From positions 744,001-808,000 of the forward strand of contig OZ025799.1 of the NCBI GenBank assembly GCA_964019425.1: a stretch of 64,000 bases of DNA. The letters run 5' to 3'. The notes under the pieces are model-generated. The model had not been told where the DNA came from. It was given only the letters and a program-made list of their open reading frames with translations, and ran no database searches. The position numbers and the translations under genes are program-made. Within the stretch, counting starts at the first letter, position 1, and each line of letters begins with the position of its first letter. Shown here one piece after another: positions 9,738 through 21,018 of the stretch. This stretch comes from Flectonema sp. DT1601. Taxonomy: Eukaryota > Euglenozoa > Diplonemea > Diplonemida > Diplonemidae.

Positions 9738-10562
9738 TTAACGAGAGAGTTTCTTATTTTGGATTGGTTGCGGAACATCAATCATGTCATCAACTGCGTT
9801 TATGATCGCTCTTTTTAATAAAGGAAGCAACACATCTTTATTAGCAACATCACTACCTCCTCTACAAGCAGAATCATGAATAGCTAACAGATGCGTGGGT
9901 TTGATTAAGTTTGAAGGCAAACCAATTGACTCTAGCAGTGGAGGAAGCACTGATAACATCCTGTCACTGGATACTAGTTCTGGCAAGTTAAACTCCTCTA
10001 TTATATCAGGAAATGGTCCTGAAATTAACGGAGCACATCGAATATTAATAAGCAACTCAATGTTAAGTGAAGGCCATATCTTTTTTCTCTCTTTATACCT
10101 GGCGTTAAGAACCGACAATGCATTGCTATTTACTGAACTGGTGTAGTTAATAATTTCATTATTTCTAATAGCTTCGAATGTGATAACTGGATGCGGGTCT
10201 ATGAGTGTTGCTTGCTTTATGGTATTCCTGAGATCTTTTGTTTTTGTAATCAAATTTCCATTTACTTTTAATATTTGATCACCCACTTCCAAGTTTTCAC
10301 TATTTCCTATAACACTTACGACTGTGAGTGTAGTATCTATGTCTACTCCCAGTGATCCTAGTTCATAATTTAATTTATATATTCCATACAGCAGAGTAAT
10401 CATACAGCATAAGTGTTCTGACTTTTTACCTGACTTGTTGTACGTCCCACACCATGCAGCACATGCTGCAGCTATGACTACTCTGTGAGTTCTGTAAAGC
10501 ACTAAATCTTTCCATGCCAAGGCGTATCCACTGCATACCGCTGCTGCGAGTAGTAGTGACAT
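9738..10562 (-). CDS. Membrane-anchored PDZ-domain protein
   Basis: 274 residues from ATG at 10562. The N-terminus is hydrophobic (about residues 1-16 and 27-40), suggesting a signal anchor or one to two membrane spans. Residues ~65-150 look like a PDZ domain: a strand ending in TTLTVVSVIG, then LEVGDQILKVNGN, the standard GDxIlxvNG turn, followed by a helix. The last ~110 residues (LLINIRCAPLISG onward) are unassigned. PDZ domains bind C-terminal or internal peptides, or regulate attached proteases; no protease motif is present here. A strong acceptor-like site (CACACCTCAG) lies 12 nt before the start. Confidence is good for the PDZ fold and low for any function. Confidence 0.7.
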   Translation of the reverse strand: MSLLLAAAVCSGYALAWKDLVLYRTHRVVIAAACAAWCGTYNKSGKKSEHLCCMITLLYGIYKLNYELGSLGVDIDTTLTVVSVIGNSENLEVGDQILKVNGNLITKTKDLRNTIKQATLIDPHPVITFEAIRNNEIINYTSSVNSNALSVLNARYKERKKIWPSLNIELLINIRCAPLISGPFPDIIEEFNLPELVSSDRMLSVLPPLLESIGLPSNLIKPTHLLAIHDSACRGGSDVANKDVLLPLLKRAIINAVDDMIDVPQPIQNKKLSR

Positions 10563-13527
10563 GATAACATCGGACTGAGGTGTGAAAAATGGTGTAAATA
10601 TTTAACTAATATAATAGACTACTACTACAGGTATCCCCCGCAGGTATCCCAAGCTAGATTTCATATTAGTGATTTTATGGATGAGAATTATTATTGATTA
10701 CTACTTTCGTTAATATGTTTTTTTTTTTTTTTTTTTAAAAAGAGCTACAAACTTGTTAGATAACAATAATGTTATCGTTGTTAACTCCATCCCCAAGAAG
10801 GGATAAACAGGCGATTGGAATAAAAGACTAACTCAGAGCGCTATCACAAAATGACACATTGGTGAGTGCAAGAAATCTGTCAGTATTACTGTGTGTGTTT
10901 CAACTAAGACTGTCGACGTCTTGGTTGGAATAGCATTTCTAAGTAGCTATATTACGAAAAAGTTTGAAATTCCTGTCGGAGTAATCTGTTTGATGTCTTC
11001 GAATGAGATAAAAGATAACAAAAGAAGTGTGACATTCGTGCGTATGTTTTGTTTAAGATAAAGGCGGCGGGATCGACAAATCGGCGGATATTTGTTTGCT
11101 TCCCACTCCGAGAACACACAGAGAAAACCAGCCGTACGGAGAGCGTTTATGTCAGATTCTATTCATTTGATATTCTTGAATGAATGCAGACGAGCTTTTG
11201 TGATTTGAGTTTCATTCTTAGTATCTACAGGCAGACCATGAGAAAACTTATTAAAAGTTACAGTCAATCGTCTTATTGTGATATTGTTGAGATATATATA
11301 AACCATTGAACAACATGTATTATAAATACCAGCTCATGTAGTGAAGCCATATGATTATTAGATTCCGAGTACTCAAATATTTATAGTAGTGAAGATACTA
11401 CAGTGTTGGTGTGTAAACCTTGAATGTGCCAGTTACGAGCTTAGTCGTTTTGTTTGTTTTTGTAGATAAAGAAGACCATTATATTGCTTATCGCTGATAC
11501 AGCAAACTGAAGAGCATCGGATAAACTCTAGAAAGAATAACGTAAATCTATCCCAATCTTTGTTAAGATTGTTATAGCTGTCGCTGACGGAACATCCTGA
11601 ACACTGTATGCCATTGTCAGTCTTCCGTCTTGTCCGAAGTGTTGTCAGAAGTTGAAGATGCGAGGATAAACAAAATAATAAAAGATGAATAATTCTTTCA
11701 TTTTTTTTGATTCGTTTACCAAAAAAAAAATGAAATATCATCCTATAGAATTAACTTATCCGAAAGGTTAAATTAAATATATAATCGAGATGTAAAAAAA
11801 ATAAAAGTTATAAAAACACATTGTCTGCTGTTCCATATAACACTACTTGTCCCCTTTAGGGTCTTCATCAGTAAGCAGTGAGCTAACTGATTACCACGCA
11901 GGTAAGTTAGTATTAGCAGGTTATCACAAATAAATAAATAATCAAAAAATTAATCAATACAGACTGAGAGCTGAATTTAAAAAAAAAAAAAGGTCTTTCC
12001 TCGGAACATTCCCCTTCTTTTCAGTAAAGGGACAACGTCAAGATGGTTATTTCTTTTACCATTTAACACAGGACACTCACATACTAACTACTGAGTGACT
12101 GCTGAGTTATGTTTATGAAGTGATAGTTTTTGATAGTAAATAAACTTTAAAATACTAAAAAATAAGTAATAAGGTTAAAACTGAAGAAAACAACGACAGA
12201 AGATTTTAGCTTTCTGAGTTATGGGGAGAGATGGATAATTAAAAAAGAAAGGGACGAACCAATAATAACATGTCCACTGAAGGCTAGTTAGAATATGAGT
12301 TTGTACAGCGGGGGTCTGAGTAGCCCGCGCCAGTAGAGGAGAAGATTAAAAAAAAAAAAAAAATATTCAATTCGATGAGAGGACGGGGAGTAATAATAAA
12401 AAAAAAATCCTTTTTTTTTGGATTCTATAAACAAAACCCTTTTTTCATGAAATAATCAAATGTGTTGTCGAATTCCCATACCGCGAAATAAAACAAAAAA
12501 TCTGGAACATTGCCAAGCAGTTCACCCTAATAATCAGGGCTTACTGAGGGCTATACAAAGAGACCACATGGATTGGGCAACACAAATGACTATATCAATC
12601 TATAAAGAATAGAATCAAAAAAGAAGTTCAAATGAGACAGTCAGTTTTGAGTCTTAACTGCTCCGGACCTGCAAGGTAACTCACCTCACCTGCGATAAAA
12701 CAACATAGGAAAGAAACGCATCTACGATCAATATAACCGTAGAAAAGATTAAAAAGATAGGATGGAAATAAAAGAACTTGAGAGTAGTTCAGTTGGCTGA
12801 ATATATTGACAACATGCATGCCACGGTAAACATTAAAACACATTCACGCCATAAGAAGGGTAGTAAAAAATTGAGGGAAACAAAACAGTAAAAGTCTTTC
12901 TTCACAATTCTTATTCTAAACACAATACTAAAACGGAAATAACTTTGACCGAATGCAACTGTATTATAATAAGGTTTTGTATGGGATTGAAAGATTTTAA
13001 AAATATACATCAGTCATTTTTTTGAAAAACGTTTAAAAAAAACCCCTGCAATGAAATCTAAGAATTTACATACACAAGGATCAGTAGTACCCAATCCACC
13101 AATCATTCACCGTATTCTCTTGTAACATGCAGCAGCTACTACTGTGCTTCTTGCAGTCTTGGAAACTATTTCCCGAAGCAATCCACAGACTATGGAGCAG
13201 GTGGAGGTGCAGTACACACAAGAAAGACCTAAAGTTTAAAACGTTTTTCAAAAAGTAACCGTATATATAAAAATCATAAAAAAAAGAGATTTGGAAAATG
13301 CACATCTCCAGAAAAAACGTGCTTTAAATGGTGCGCAAAGAGAGTTTATCTCCCCAACAATTTTGAAAAAAAATTTTCAAAAAAAAAGAAGCAAGAGAAA
13401 AAAGATGATTTTTTCTCATGTGTTGAAAGTTTTTTAGGACTCAAACAAGTTGAAGATGTAGCAGTGGCTATAATATAATGAAAAACTCAATTCTTCACAA
13501 CGTTTTCCATGTAGTGGCGCAGCAAGA

Positions 13528-13558
<31 letters not shown>

Positions 13559-13707
13559 TGTTTCCCAACAGAGATATGAAAAATAAGTATATACAGGAGA
13601 GATAACTGCTTGCCCTCAACTTCATAGTTTCAATGTCAACATATCAAAACAAGAACACACGCTGAAAACAATAAAGAACTAAAAGGCATTATCTCTGTGT
13701 TAGTATC
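10563..13707. other. 3.1 kb intergenic region without a supported gene
   Basis: Open frames here are short, rich in Phe, Tyr, Leu and Lys, and lack recognisable motifs, so none is called. Contents are AT-rich sequence, T tracts near 10720-10736 and 13535-13559 (about 25 T preceded by a C run), and the left edge of the AGMO duplication at 13623. A 16-nt string (AGAGAGTTTATCTCCC) near 13339 recurs near 15370. No structural RNA was recognised. Confidence 0.55.
10575..10592 (-). promoter_or_regulatory. Candidate trans-splice acceptor upstream of the PDZ gene
   Basis: Sense sequence TTTTTCACACCTCAG, 12 nt before the ATG at 10562. It is part of the window-wide acceptor pattern. Confidence 0.45.
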
Positions 13708-15239
13708 CTACTCTGATTTCTTTAATTCAGATTGAGGTCCATCGAACAGTAACTTAACAGCGAAGGGAATTGAAGCCATCGCTACCTTCTGAATAACTTG
13801 TTCAACTACTACATCAGAATCGTAGAACATAAATGAAACAGTCAGAAGGCGAATAATCTCAAAACAAAGACCGATGGTCCTGTAATTTTTGTCGTATGCG
13901 AGTCCATGAGCGAGAAGTGTTGTCCAAACAAGGAGAGCATGTCTCATACAGATGTCTGGAATTAGCACAGTCGTCACCATTGATGCGACAGCCAACTGAG
14001 TTTGAACAACTCCGTAGACGGCCATAAAGTAACTTTCAATTTCGTAACCTCGTAAACGAAGAACAGATGACTCTTTTGGCAGCTGACGAGGTCTGACACA
14101 TGAGTTCCATCCGGGACCTCTAATTGAGATTCCAACACTCCACCACTGCTTAACTAAATTAACCCATCCAAATGATTGATGAACAGATTCTGAAATAGTT
14201 GTTGGGAATGCTGAAGTTCCATAATAACATACTTCGTCTTCAAGTTCTACGACTTCATTCTTGTTATCAGATCCCAGAAATCCGCTATCATATCCTTCGT
14301 CTGCGAAGGTACCGAACATGATATCCCAAATCATAAAAACACCTCCAAAGTTCTTATGAACTCTTCTATCATGATGAATTCGATGGGCAGAAGGAGTGCC
14401 TATGATATATTCAAGAAATCCAAGACGTCTAATGTGACAAGTGTGAACCCAAAACTGATATAAGAAATCAAATTGCGAAACACTTAATTGAACCAGAGGA
14501 GGAATTCCAATAATCGCAGATGGTAAAAACCAAATCCAAGAAGTACATGCTTGCCACCATGACTGACGAAGAGCTGTTGATAAATTATAAGTATCGCTAC
14601 TATGATGAACATTATGACCTGACCATAAGAACGAGATTGTGTGCATTTGTCTGTGAGCCCAGTAGTATTGTAAATCAAACACAAACAGTGCGAACACGTA
14701 AAGAAGAATTGGATTCCAAGACTCATAGAAACCCTCAGGAACAATAAGTGTGGAAACTCGATTAAAGCAATAGGTGTAGGATGCATTTTGGATTACGTAA
14801 ATCTGTTTAGTTTGGATTTTTGTTTTCCTCCCGTTCCTCAGTGTATTTTATAAAGGTGAAAAATAAGAACGCTAACAAACCTTTAAGACCGGTCTCAAAG
14901 ATTGCTCTGTCAAACCAGAAGCAACATTACACCATGTTTCTAAATATGAGTACTGCGCAGCTTTGTGAGGAAATTTGCTTTTCCACGTGAGTCCCATCTC
15001 AAGCAATGTGAGCACGAGAAACATCGGAACACCAGCAGTAATGATCTGAGGTCCTCCTGTTGGTCCAGGAGGAAGAACATAGCATGCCACGTACAGAGTG
15101 AAGACATAGCTCACAATGACTACCAATAACAAGATAGTACTTGTGTTAGGAGGCTGGTTTTTAAATTTTATTTCCGTCATTTGATGTAAAAAGTTTACTG
15201 AAAGAGATTGAAAGATAATATTTAAAAATAACTAACTGC
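13623..15239 (-). repeat. Tandem duplication unit 1 (AGMO gene with flanks)
   Basis: From CATAGTTTCAATGTCAAC at 13623 to TAACTAACTG at 15239 the sequence matches 16190-17797 almost base for base over the gene and 3' flank. The match is looser in the intron and 5' leader. The unit is ~1.6 kb and the copies are offset by ~2.56 kb, so ~950 nt of unrelated DNA separates them. Confidence 0.9.
13708..15180 (-). CDS. AGMO: Alkylglycerol monooxygenase-like fatty acid hydroxylase, copy 1 (two exons)
   Basis: Exon 1 is 15180-14881 (100 codons). A 78-nt intron (14880-14803) starts GTTTGT and ends AACAG in phase 0. Exon 2 is 14802-13708, giving 464 residues. The fatty acid hydroxylase His clusters are present: YWAHRQMH near 147-154, GHNVHHSSDTYNLSTALRQ near 162-180, and HRIHHDRR followed by NFGGVFMIWDIMFGTF. 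This set, especially HHSSDTYNLSTALRQ and the FLYQFWVHT stretch, matches AGMO (TMEM195), the tetrahydrobiopterin- and iron-dependent enzyme that cleaves alkylglycerol ethers, rather than a sterol desaturase. Several hydrophobic spans place it in the ER membrane. The acceptor-like site TTTCAATCTCTTTCAG lies 17 nt before the ATG. Confidence 0.88.
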
Positions 15240-16268
15240 TCGATTTTGTTTGCATAAATATGACAATAAAAATAATAATAATAACTTATTATAAGAGAAA
15301 AAAATAAAATAGCTTCGAACGTGCAACTATTCCAGAAAGGCACGCAATCATCACCTTAAGTGGTGAATGCAAGAGAGTTTATCTCCCAGCGAATACTGAA
15401 AATCACGATTTTTTTTTTTTTTTTAATAAACGATGTCATTAAAAAAAAAAAAAAAAAAAGAAACATCGAAAAAAAAAGGGAAAAAAACGAGGTAACATTT
15501 TTTTCTCAAAGATTGGAATTTGATTAGCTGTTTTTTGAGATTGAAACAAAAATTGAAAAGACACATTTTACACGGAGCTCATATCTTTTTTTTTTTTTTT
15601 TCAAATCCGTTTTTCAGCAATAGCTTTCCATATGAAACCGTGTGCGTTAGCTAACGAGTTCAACATGCCACCGAGTACTTTCTGGGGATCCCAAAATTAC
15701 GGAGGTATACAGAACCTAATCCCTGAAAGGATTATATTGTTAGCTTCGACACAGGGTTAGTAAAACACATAAAAACAGAAGCAAAAAGAATTTTTCATCG
15801 GTGAAGCATTTTTTTCAACACAACACAAAATATGAAAAACAAGTATAAGGGGGGAAATTGGAACGCTCCACAAGGACGTTTCCTCAAACTTTTGTGTGGA
15901 CGTGGATTTTCCTTAAATAAAAAACGTAGTCGGAGAAAAAAAAACTATTCAGATCGAAAGCCGATATTTCATATTCCGTGCGACAAGGATTCCGTCTACG
16001 TTTGAGGGAATACAAGACTAATCGCAATGAATATGAGAAGTCGGAGCAATACAAGATCGCACTTCGTCAGTTTAGGAGGGGTGAAAAAAAAAGAACTTTC
16101 TGATTGGCGGGGAATGTACTCAAGGAGAGACAAAAGTAACACGTATTGCGGAAAGATAACTAATTTATCACCGGGGAGCTTGCCATAGTTTCAATGTCAA
16201 CATATCAAAACAAGAACACACGCTGAAAACAATAAAGAACTAAAAGGCATTATCTCTGTGTTAGTATC
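15181..16268. other. Spacer between the two AGMO copies
   Basis: Holds the 5' leader of copy 1, A/T homopolymers (for example 19 A at 15441-15459), the recurring AGAGAGTTTATCTCCC string near 15370, and from 16190 the 3' flank of duplication unit 2. A short minus-strand open stretch near 15608-15705 (21 codons from an ATG) has ordinary-looking amino acids but is too short to call. Confidence 0.5.
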
Positions 16269-17797
16269 CTACTCTGATTTCTTTAATTCAGATTGAGGTC
16301 CATCGAACAGTAACTTAACAGCGAAGGGAATTGAAGCCATCGCTACCTTCTGAATAACTTGTTCAACTACTACATCAGAATCGTAGAACATAAATGAAAC
16401 AGTCAGAAGGCGAATAATCTCAAAACAAAGACCGATAGTCCTGTAGTTTCTGTCGTATGCGAGTCCATGAGCGAGAAGTGTTGTCCAAACAAGGAGAGCA
16501 TGTCTCATACAGATGTCTGGAATTAGCACAGTCGTCACCATTGATGCGACAGCTAACTGAGTTTGAACAACTCCGTAGACGGCCATAAAGTAACTTTCAA
16601 TTTCGTAACCTCGCATGCGAGGAGCAGATGACTCTTTTGGCAGCTGACGAGGTCTGACACATGAGTTCCATCCGGGACCTCTAATTGAGATTCCAACACT
16701 CCACCACTGCTTAACTAAATTAACCCATCCAAATGATTGATGAACAGATTCTGAAATAGTTGTTGGGAATGCTGAAGTTCCATAATAACATACTTCGTCT
16801 TCAAGTTCTACGACTTCATTCTTGTTATCAGATCCCAGAAATCCGCTATCATATCCTTCGTCTGCGAAGGTACCAAATATGATATCCCAGATAATAAAAA
16901 CACCTCCAAAGTTCTTATGAACTCTTCTATCATGATGGATTCGATGGGCAGAAGGAGTACTTATAATGTATTCAAGAAATCCAAGACGTCTAACGTGACA
17001 AGTGTGAACCCAAAACTGATATAAAATATCAAATTGCGAAACACTTAATTGAACCAGAGGAGGAATTCCAATAATCGCAGATGGTAAAAACCAAATCCAA
17101 GAAGTACATGCTTGCCACCATGACTGACGAAGAGCTGTTGATAAATTATAAGTATCGCTACTATGATGAACATTATGACCTGACCATAAGAACGAGATTG
17201 TGTGCATTTGTCTGTGAGCCCAGTAGTATTGTAAATCAAACACAAACAGTGCGAACACGTAAAGAAGAATTGGATTCCAAGACTCATAGAAACCCTCAGG
17301 AACAATAAGTGTGGAAACTTTATTGAAGAAATAGGTGTAGGCTGCATTTTGGATAACGTAAATCTGTTTGGTATGTTTTTTTTTTTTTTTCCCCCTCACT
17401 GTCAACAAAGCATTTTAGGCGAAAAATAAGAACGCTAACAAACCTTTAAGACCGGTCTCAAAGATTGCTCTGTCAAACCACAAGCAACATTACACCATGT
17501 TTCTAAATATGAGTACTGCGCAGCTTTGTGAGGAAATTTGCTTTTCCACGTGAGTCCCATCTCAAGCCACTGAAGTACGAGAAACATCGGAACACCAGCA
17601 GTAATGATTTGTGGAGCTCCTGTTGGTCCAGGAGGAAGAACAAAGCATGCCACGTACAGAGTGAAGACATAGCTCACAATAATTCCTAATAACAAGATAG
17701 TACTCGTATTAGGAGGCTGGTTTTTAAATTTTATTTCCGTCATTGCTGTTAACGCTTACTGAGAAGATAAGAATAATATTTAAAAATAACTAACTGT
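16190..17797 (-). repeat. Tandem duplication unit 2 (AGMO gene with flanks)
   Basis: Second copy of the unit at 13623-15239. The 3' flank is identical for ~75 nt beyond the stop codon; the 5' leader and intron have diverged more than the exons. Confidence 0.9.
16269..17743 (-). CDS. AGMO: Alkylglycerol monooxygenase-like fatty acid hydroxylase, copy 2 (two exons)
   Basis: Exon 1 is 17743-17444, the intron 17443-17364 (80 nt, GTTTGT...CAG, phase 0) and exon 2 17363-16269, giving 464 residues. It is nearly identical to copy 1. Differences include GIIVSYVFTLYVACFV for VVIVSYVFTLYVACYV in exon 1, QWLEMG for TLLEMG, and VRRLGFLEYIISTP for IRRLGFLEYIIGTP. All His clusters are kept, so both copies should be active. 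The intron diverged more than the exons, which hints at selection or conversion on coding sequence. A clear acceptor-like site (TTCTTATCTTCTCAG) lies 15 nt upstream of the ATG. Confidence 0.88.
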
Positions 17798-18205
17798 TAC
17801 CAGCTAGGCCCACAGCAAGAACACTGATTCCAATACTCAGCTGCCTGTGTAGAAAATAATAATAACCATCAGCATGCAATAAATATAAATACAATATTTA
17901 AAAAAAAAAAACATTAATTAGATCTTATTGACGATTAATACAACTTAATGTAAGCTGCGTATTATCGAGAACGGAGGGGAGCTTAGAACTTAAAATATAA
18001 ACAAGAATAGGGAAAAGGGAGAGTCTATTCAGTGCGAGTCCACTCATTAGTGACAATGATGTTTGTGTGAATGGTCTTCTTTGTTTTTAAACAAGTATAA
18101 TTATAAAAGACAATCCATCACTCCCCCCCCCCCCCCCCCCCCCCAAAATTGCTGTTTACTTCCACGTTGTATAAATGTATGCCATCACTTACACATCTCT
18201 GACTA
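17744..18205. other. Spacer with a 22-nt C tract
   Basis: 462 nt between the IFT46 stop and the AGMO copy 2 start. It contains the AGMO leader and, about 60 nt beyond the IFT46 stop, an unbroken run of 22 C (22 G in the sense of the genes). Confidence 0.65.
18123..18144. repeat. Poly-C (sense poly-G) tract of 22 nt
   Basis: Twenty-two consecutive C on the plus strand, in a window whose other long homopolymers are all A or T. In the sense transcript this is G22 inside the IFT46 3' region and could fold as a G-quadruplex. Confidence 0.9.
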
Positions 18206-19757
18206 CTACAGGGGGAGACTTGAAAATGCTCCTCCTTGAAAATGAGGATTTGCTTTGAATTCTGAATACAACGAAAGTAAAACATGAACCGACTCAACAA
18301 GATTAGAATAGCAAGGAATGTCAAGTAAAGTACAAACAACTCTAACGTATTGTAAGAGGTCGAGTTCTATCTTTGCAGGAGGGAGCGTTAAGCTTTTAGA
18401 CAGCAAGTCTTCAAAATCAGCTGGCCAAACTTGAAGCAAAACTTCCAAATCAGGCATCACTTTTGAATAGTTAACTTGTGGACGAGGTTTTGATTGATGA
18501 AGGTCCTGCATATCAACTATCCATTTATCAATTACTTTACCTCTAGTGTGAGCTTGTTCAACTCTAGCAACAGTTTGTTCAGCAACTTTTCTTTTTGTTT
18601 GATAAGCCAGTCCTAATGCGACAACAGAACCATTACTTTGATTAGATCCTGGTTCATCAAGTAGAGTCAGACCTAAACTATCAGTTTTTCCATCAGGTCT
18701 CGGAACCTTTACAAATCCATCAATATCACCTATAGCTGGTATGTAGTCAGGAATGAAGGGATGAAGCTTTGGTTCAACCTCAACCTCATGTGCTTTGTAC
18801 ACAGTTATAAACTGAAATAGATCTTTAACTTCTTTTGAAACTTTCATATAGTCGTACTCAGTTGGATCGTATAAACCTTTTTGTTCTTTGTTAGGTGATG
18901 CGTCTGTTGCGTCATCGTCGTCAGATGAGGAGTCCTGTTTGTTTAGAGTAATGGAGTAGTTGTATTAGACAAGCTAATTTAAATAATAAATGACATACAT
19001 CACCACCTCCTGAAAGTGCTTCAAGTTTTGTATTTCCATGCGGTTTAGGAGGTGAGTTAACTGGAGATAATGAAGTTGTGAGACCGACAGGTTTACTTTC
19101 TAATTTGTCAGTTGAATCGATTGACGCAGCGTCATCAACTCCGAAGGCCTCATCGTGTGTGTCATCTTTGAGAGCTTCTCCCTTGGCTCCGAGTGGTGAT
19201 TTATTTATGTTATGTTGTGGAGGTGTTTTGATATGTCTTGTATCATCAACACCAAACTCTTCATCATGAGCTTGATCTTTTAATACATCAGTATCCATTC
19301 CTGCTTGCCTTTGAGTTGGTGTTGTGACGTGTTCTCCTCCTTCAACAGAAAATTCAGCATCATGAGCCTCGTCTTTTAAGTCGTTTCCGTCACTGAGTTC
19401 TTTTCTCGTACTCTGCGGGGGTGTTTTTATTTCTTCTGCTCCTGATACTTCCAGAGCTTCGTCGTGAGATTCGTTAACAAGTTGAGTCATTTTAGATTCT
19501 GCTTCTCGCTTTGCTTCTTCTTTCATAAGCATTTCTTCTTTTTCAAGTCTTTCTTCTTCAGCTGCGATGTCTAACATTTCTTGTTTAGCGACGGCTTCTT
19601 CTTTTGTTAGTCGATTGTCTTCTTCTGACTCTTCTTCTTCTTCAGATTCTTCTTCCTCATCTTCTTCTTCTTCGTCCTCTTCGGACTCCTCTTCCTCGTC
19701 TTCTTCACTCTCCTCAGTCAAATCCTCTTCGGACTGACTGTCTTCTTCTTTAGGCAT
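18206..19757 (-). CDS. IFT46: Intraflagellar transport protein 46 (two exons)
   Basis: Exon 1 is 19757-18999, the intron 18998-18935 (64 nt, GTATGT...AACAG, phase 0) and exon 2 18934-18206, giving 495 residues. I start at the ATG at 19757; upstream in-frame codons contain no ATG. Residues 1-48 are almost pure Glu/Asp/Ser. Residues 98-215 hold four copies of a HDEEFGVDD...IKTPPQ-like unit spaced 32-37 residues. From ~270 the IFT46 core follows: GLYDPTEYDYMKVS, HPFIPDYIPAIGDIDGF, KVPRPDGK, LGLTLLDEP, HQSKPRPQVNYSKVMPD, LLDIPCY and LLSLYSEFKANPHF. IFT46 is an IFT-B core subunit needed for cilium assembly and dynein-arm transport, so this organism builds flagella. Confidence 0.93.
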
Positions 19758-20078
19758 TACTTGTGTATGGTTTCTGTTTGACAATCAAAAGTGTGTTGTT
19801 ATAAAAAATCAACAAAAGGAGTCTTTGTGGTGTTACGGCAGTTGAGACATTTTAGTATTCTGTTTTAACAAATCGAATAATAACAATCATCTCCGTCGGG
19901 AAGATAAAATTACTTTTTCTCGTTTACACTTCAATGGCAAGGGGAAGGGAGGGAATGCAGGAATAACAAAGCGATTAAACGAATGCTTCCCAACAGAGAT
20001 TTTTTGAGAGTAAAGCGCCATCAGTGTCATGTCAGATTTGCAAAGATAAATTGTATCGGTGCGATCAACAAAAAGTAA
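19758..20078. other. Spacer
   Basis: 321 nt with no supported gene. It includes the leader of IFT46 (TTGATTGTCAAACAG, 16 nt before the ATG) and the 3' region of the phosphatase gene. Confidence 0.55.
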
Positions 20079-21018
20079 TTATATTTTGAAAGGTCCACAA
20101 GTATGACCATTTCTAAATTCACTTGGGATGTATGAATCGTCGTTTAGTTTAATAATTCCGAGCATACGAGAACCAGTTTCCGGGTGAAACTTAAAATCAA
20201 ACACATCAATACCAGAATTACAAGTTGGGAAATTCAGTTCTTGTGAAGGAGCAGCACGTCCTCCAGTACACAAAAGACGTTTGACTCTATCGTGAATCAA
20301 TCCATGAGTAATAACTAAAATACCTTTATTGGCGTCGTTGACTCCATTTGATCTCTGAGTCATTTTATCTTCAACAACTGACCACAACCATTCAACTAAT
20401 TCTTTGGCTCTTTCTTCTGTCGATGCCATCGTCTCTCTTGGTCTGGAGTTGTACCACCCACCATCAGGTCCATAGCTACCAAGATCGTCCATGTTCTTTA
20501 CTTTACCGTTTAGCATCGCGTTGATTTTCTGTTTTGGTAGTCCGTATACTTTTCTTTGGTCAGGTTCTCCAGTGCGAGAGCCTTCGAAGAGTCCTCCCTC
20601 TTCGTATAATCTTTCATTTAAATAATGGTCGATATCTAGATTTTGAGCCTCAGCGGTACGTACCGCACGAAGCATTGGAGATAGGTGAACCTCTTCGATC
20701 TTCTGCCATTCAGGTACTTCGGTAGACTCGTTTATTTTTTGGAAGAACTGTCCAGCTAATGCTGCCTGTTGGATTCCCTTATCTGTTACAGAAGGGTCGG
20801 CTACTCTGCCAGCCTTTGTTGGTCCGCTTCGCTCGTCATTGTGAAGCTGTCCTGCATTGTTTGCCGACTGTGTTTAGTTTTTTTTTTTTTTTTTTTTTGA
20901 ATCCACCTCCCATAAGAGCATTACATACCATCGCATGCCTTACGAAATAGAACCGCACAGGATGTAGAGATCTTAGCTGCACATCGTCTAGCTTCTTTTT
21001 GTCTTCCGGTGTGGCCAT
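20079..21018 (-). CDS. Histidine phosphatase (phosphoglycerate mutase) family protein, two exons
   Basis: Exon 1 is 21018-20929 (30 codons), the intron 20928-20868 (61 nt, GTATGT...AACACAG, phase 0) and exon 2 20867-20079, giving 292 residues. The splice restores the family signature across the junction: FYFVRHAM in exon 1 joined to SANNAGQLHND in exon 2, equivalent to RHG-S-N-LH in phosphoglycerate mutase relatives, with Ala in place of the usual Gly. Then come VTDKGIQQA, VHLSPMLRAVRTAE (the second catalytic Arg) and LVITHGLIHDRV (the second catalytic His). These residues suit a phosphohistidine-type phosphatase. The substrate is unknown. The intron carries a 20-nt A tract in sense. A TACAG acceptor-like site is 17 nt before the ATG. 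Confidence 0.82.

Noticed and set aside
11433-11741. 102-codon minus-strand open frame in the 3.1 kb spacer
   Set aside because: Starts in a homopolymer, shows no domain, and lacks an acceptor-like site just upstream.
15608-15705. Possible short exon (21 codons from an ATG) on the minus strand between the AGMO copies
   Set aside because: Composition is plausible, but there are stops immediately upstream, no partner exon and no recognisable family.
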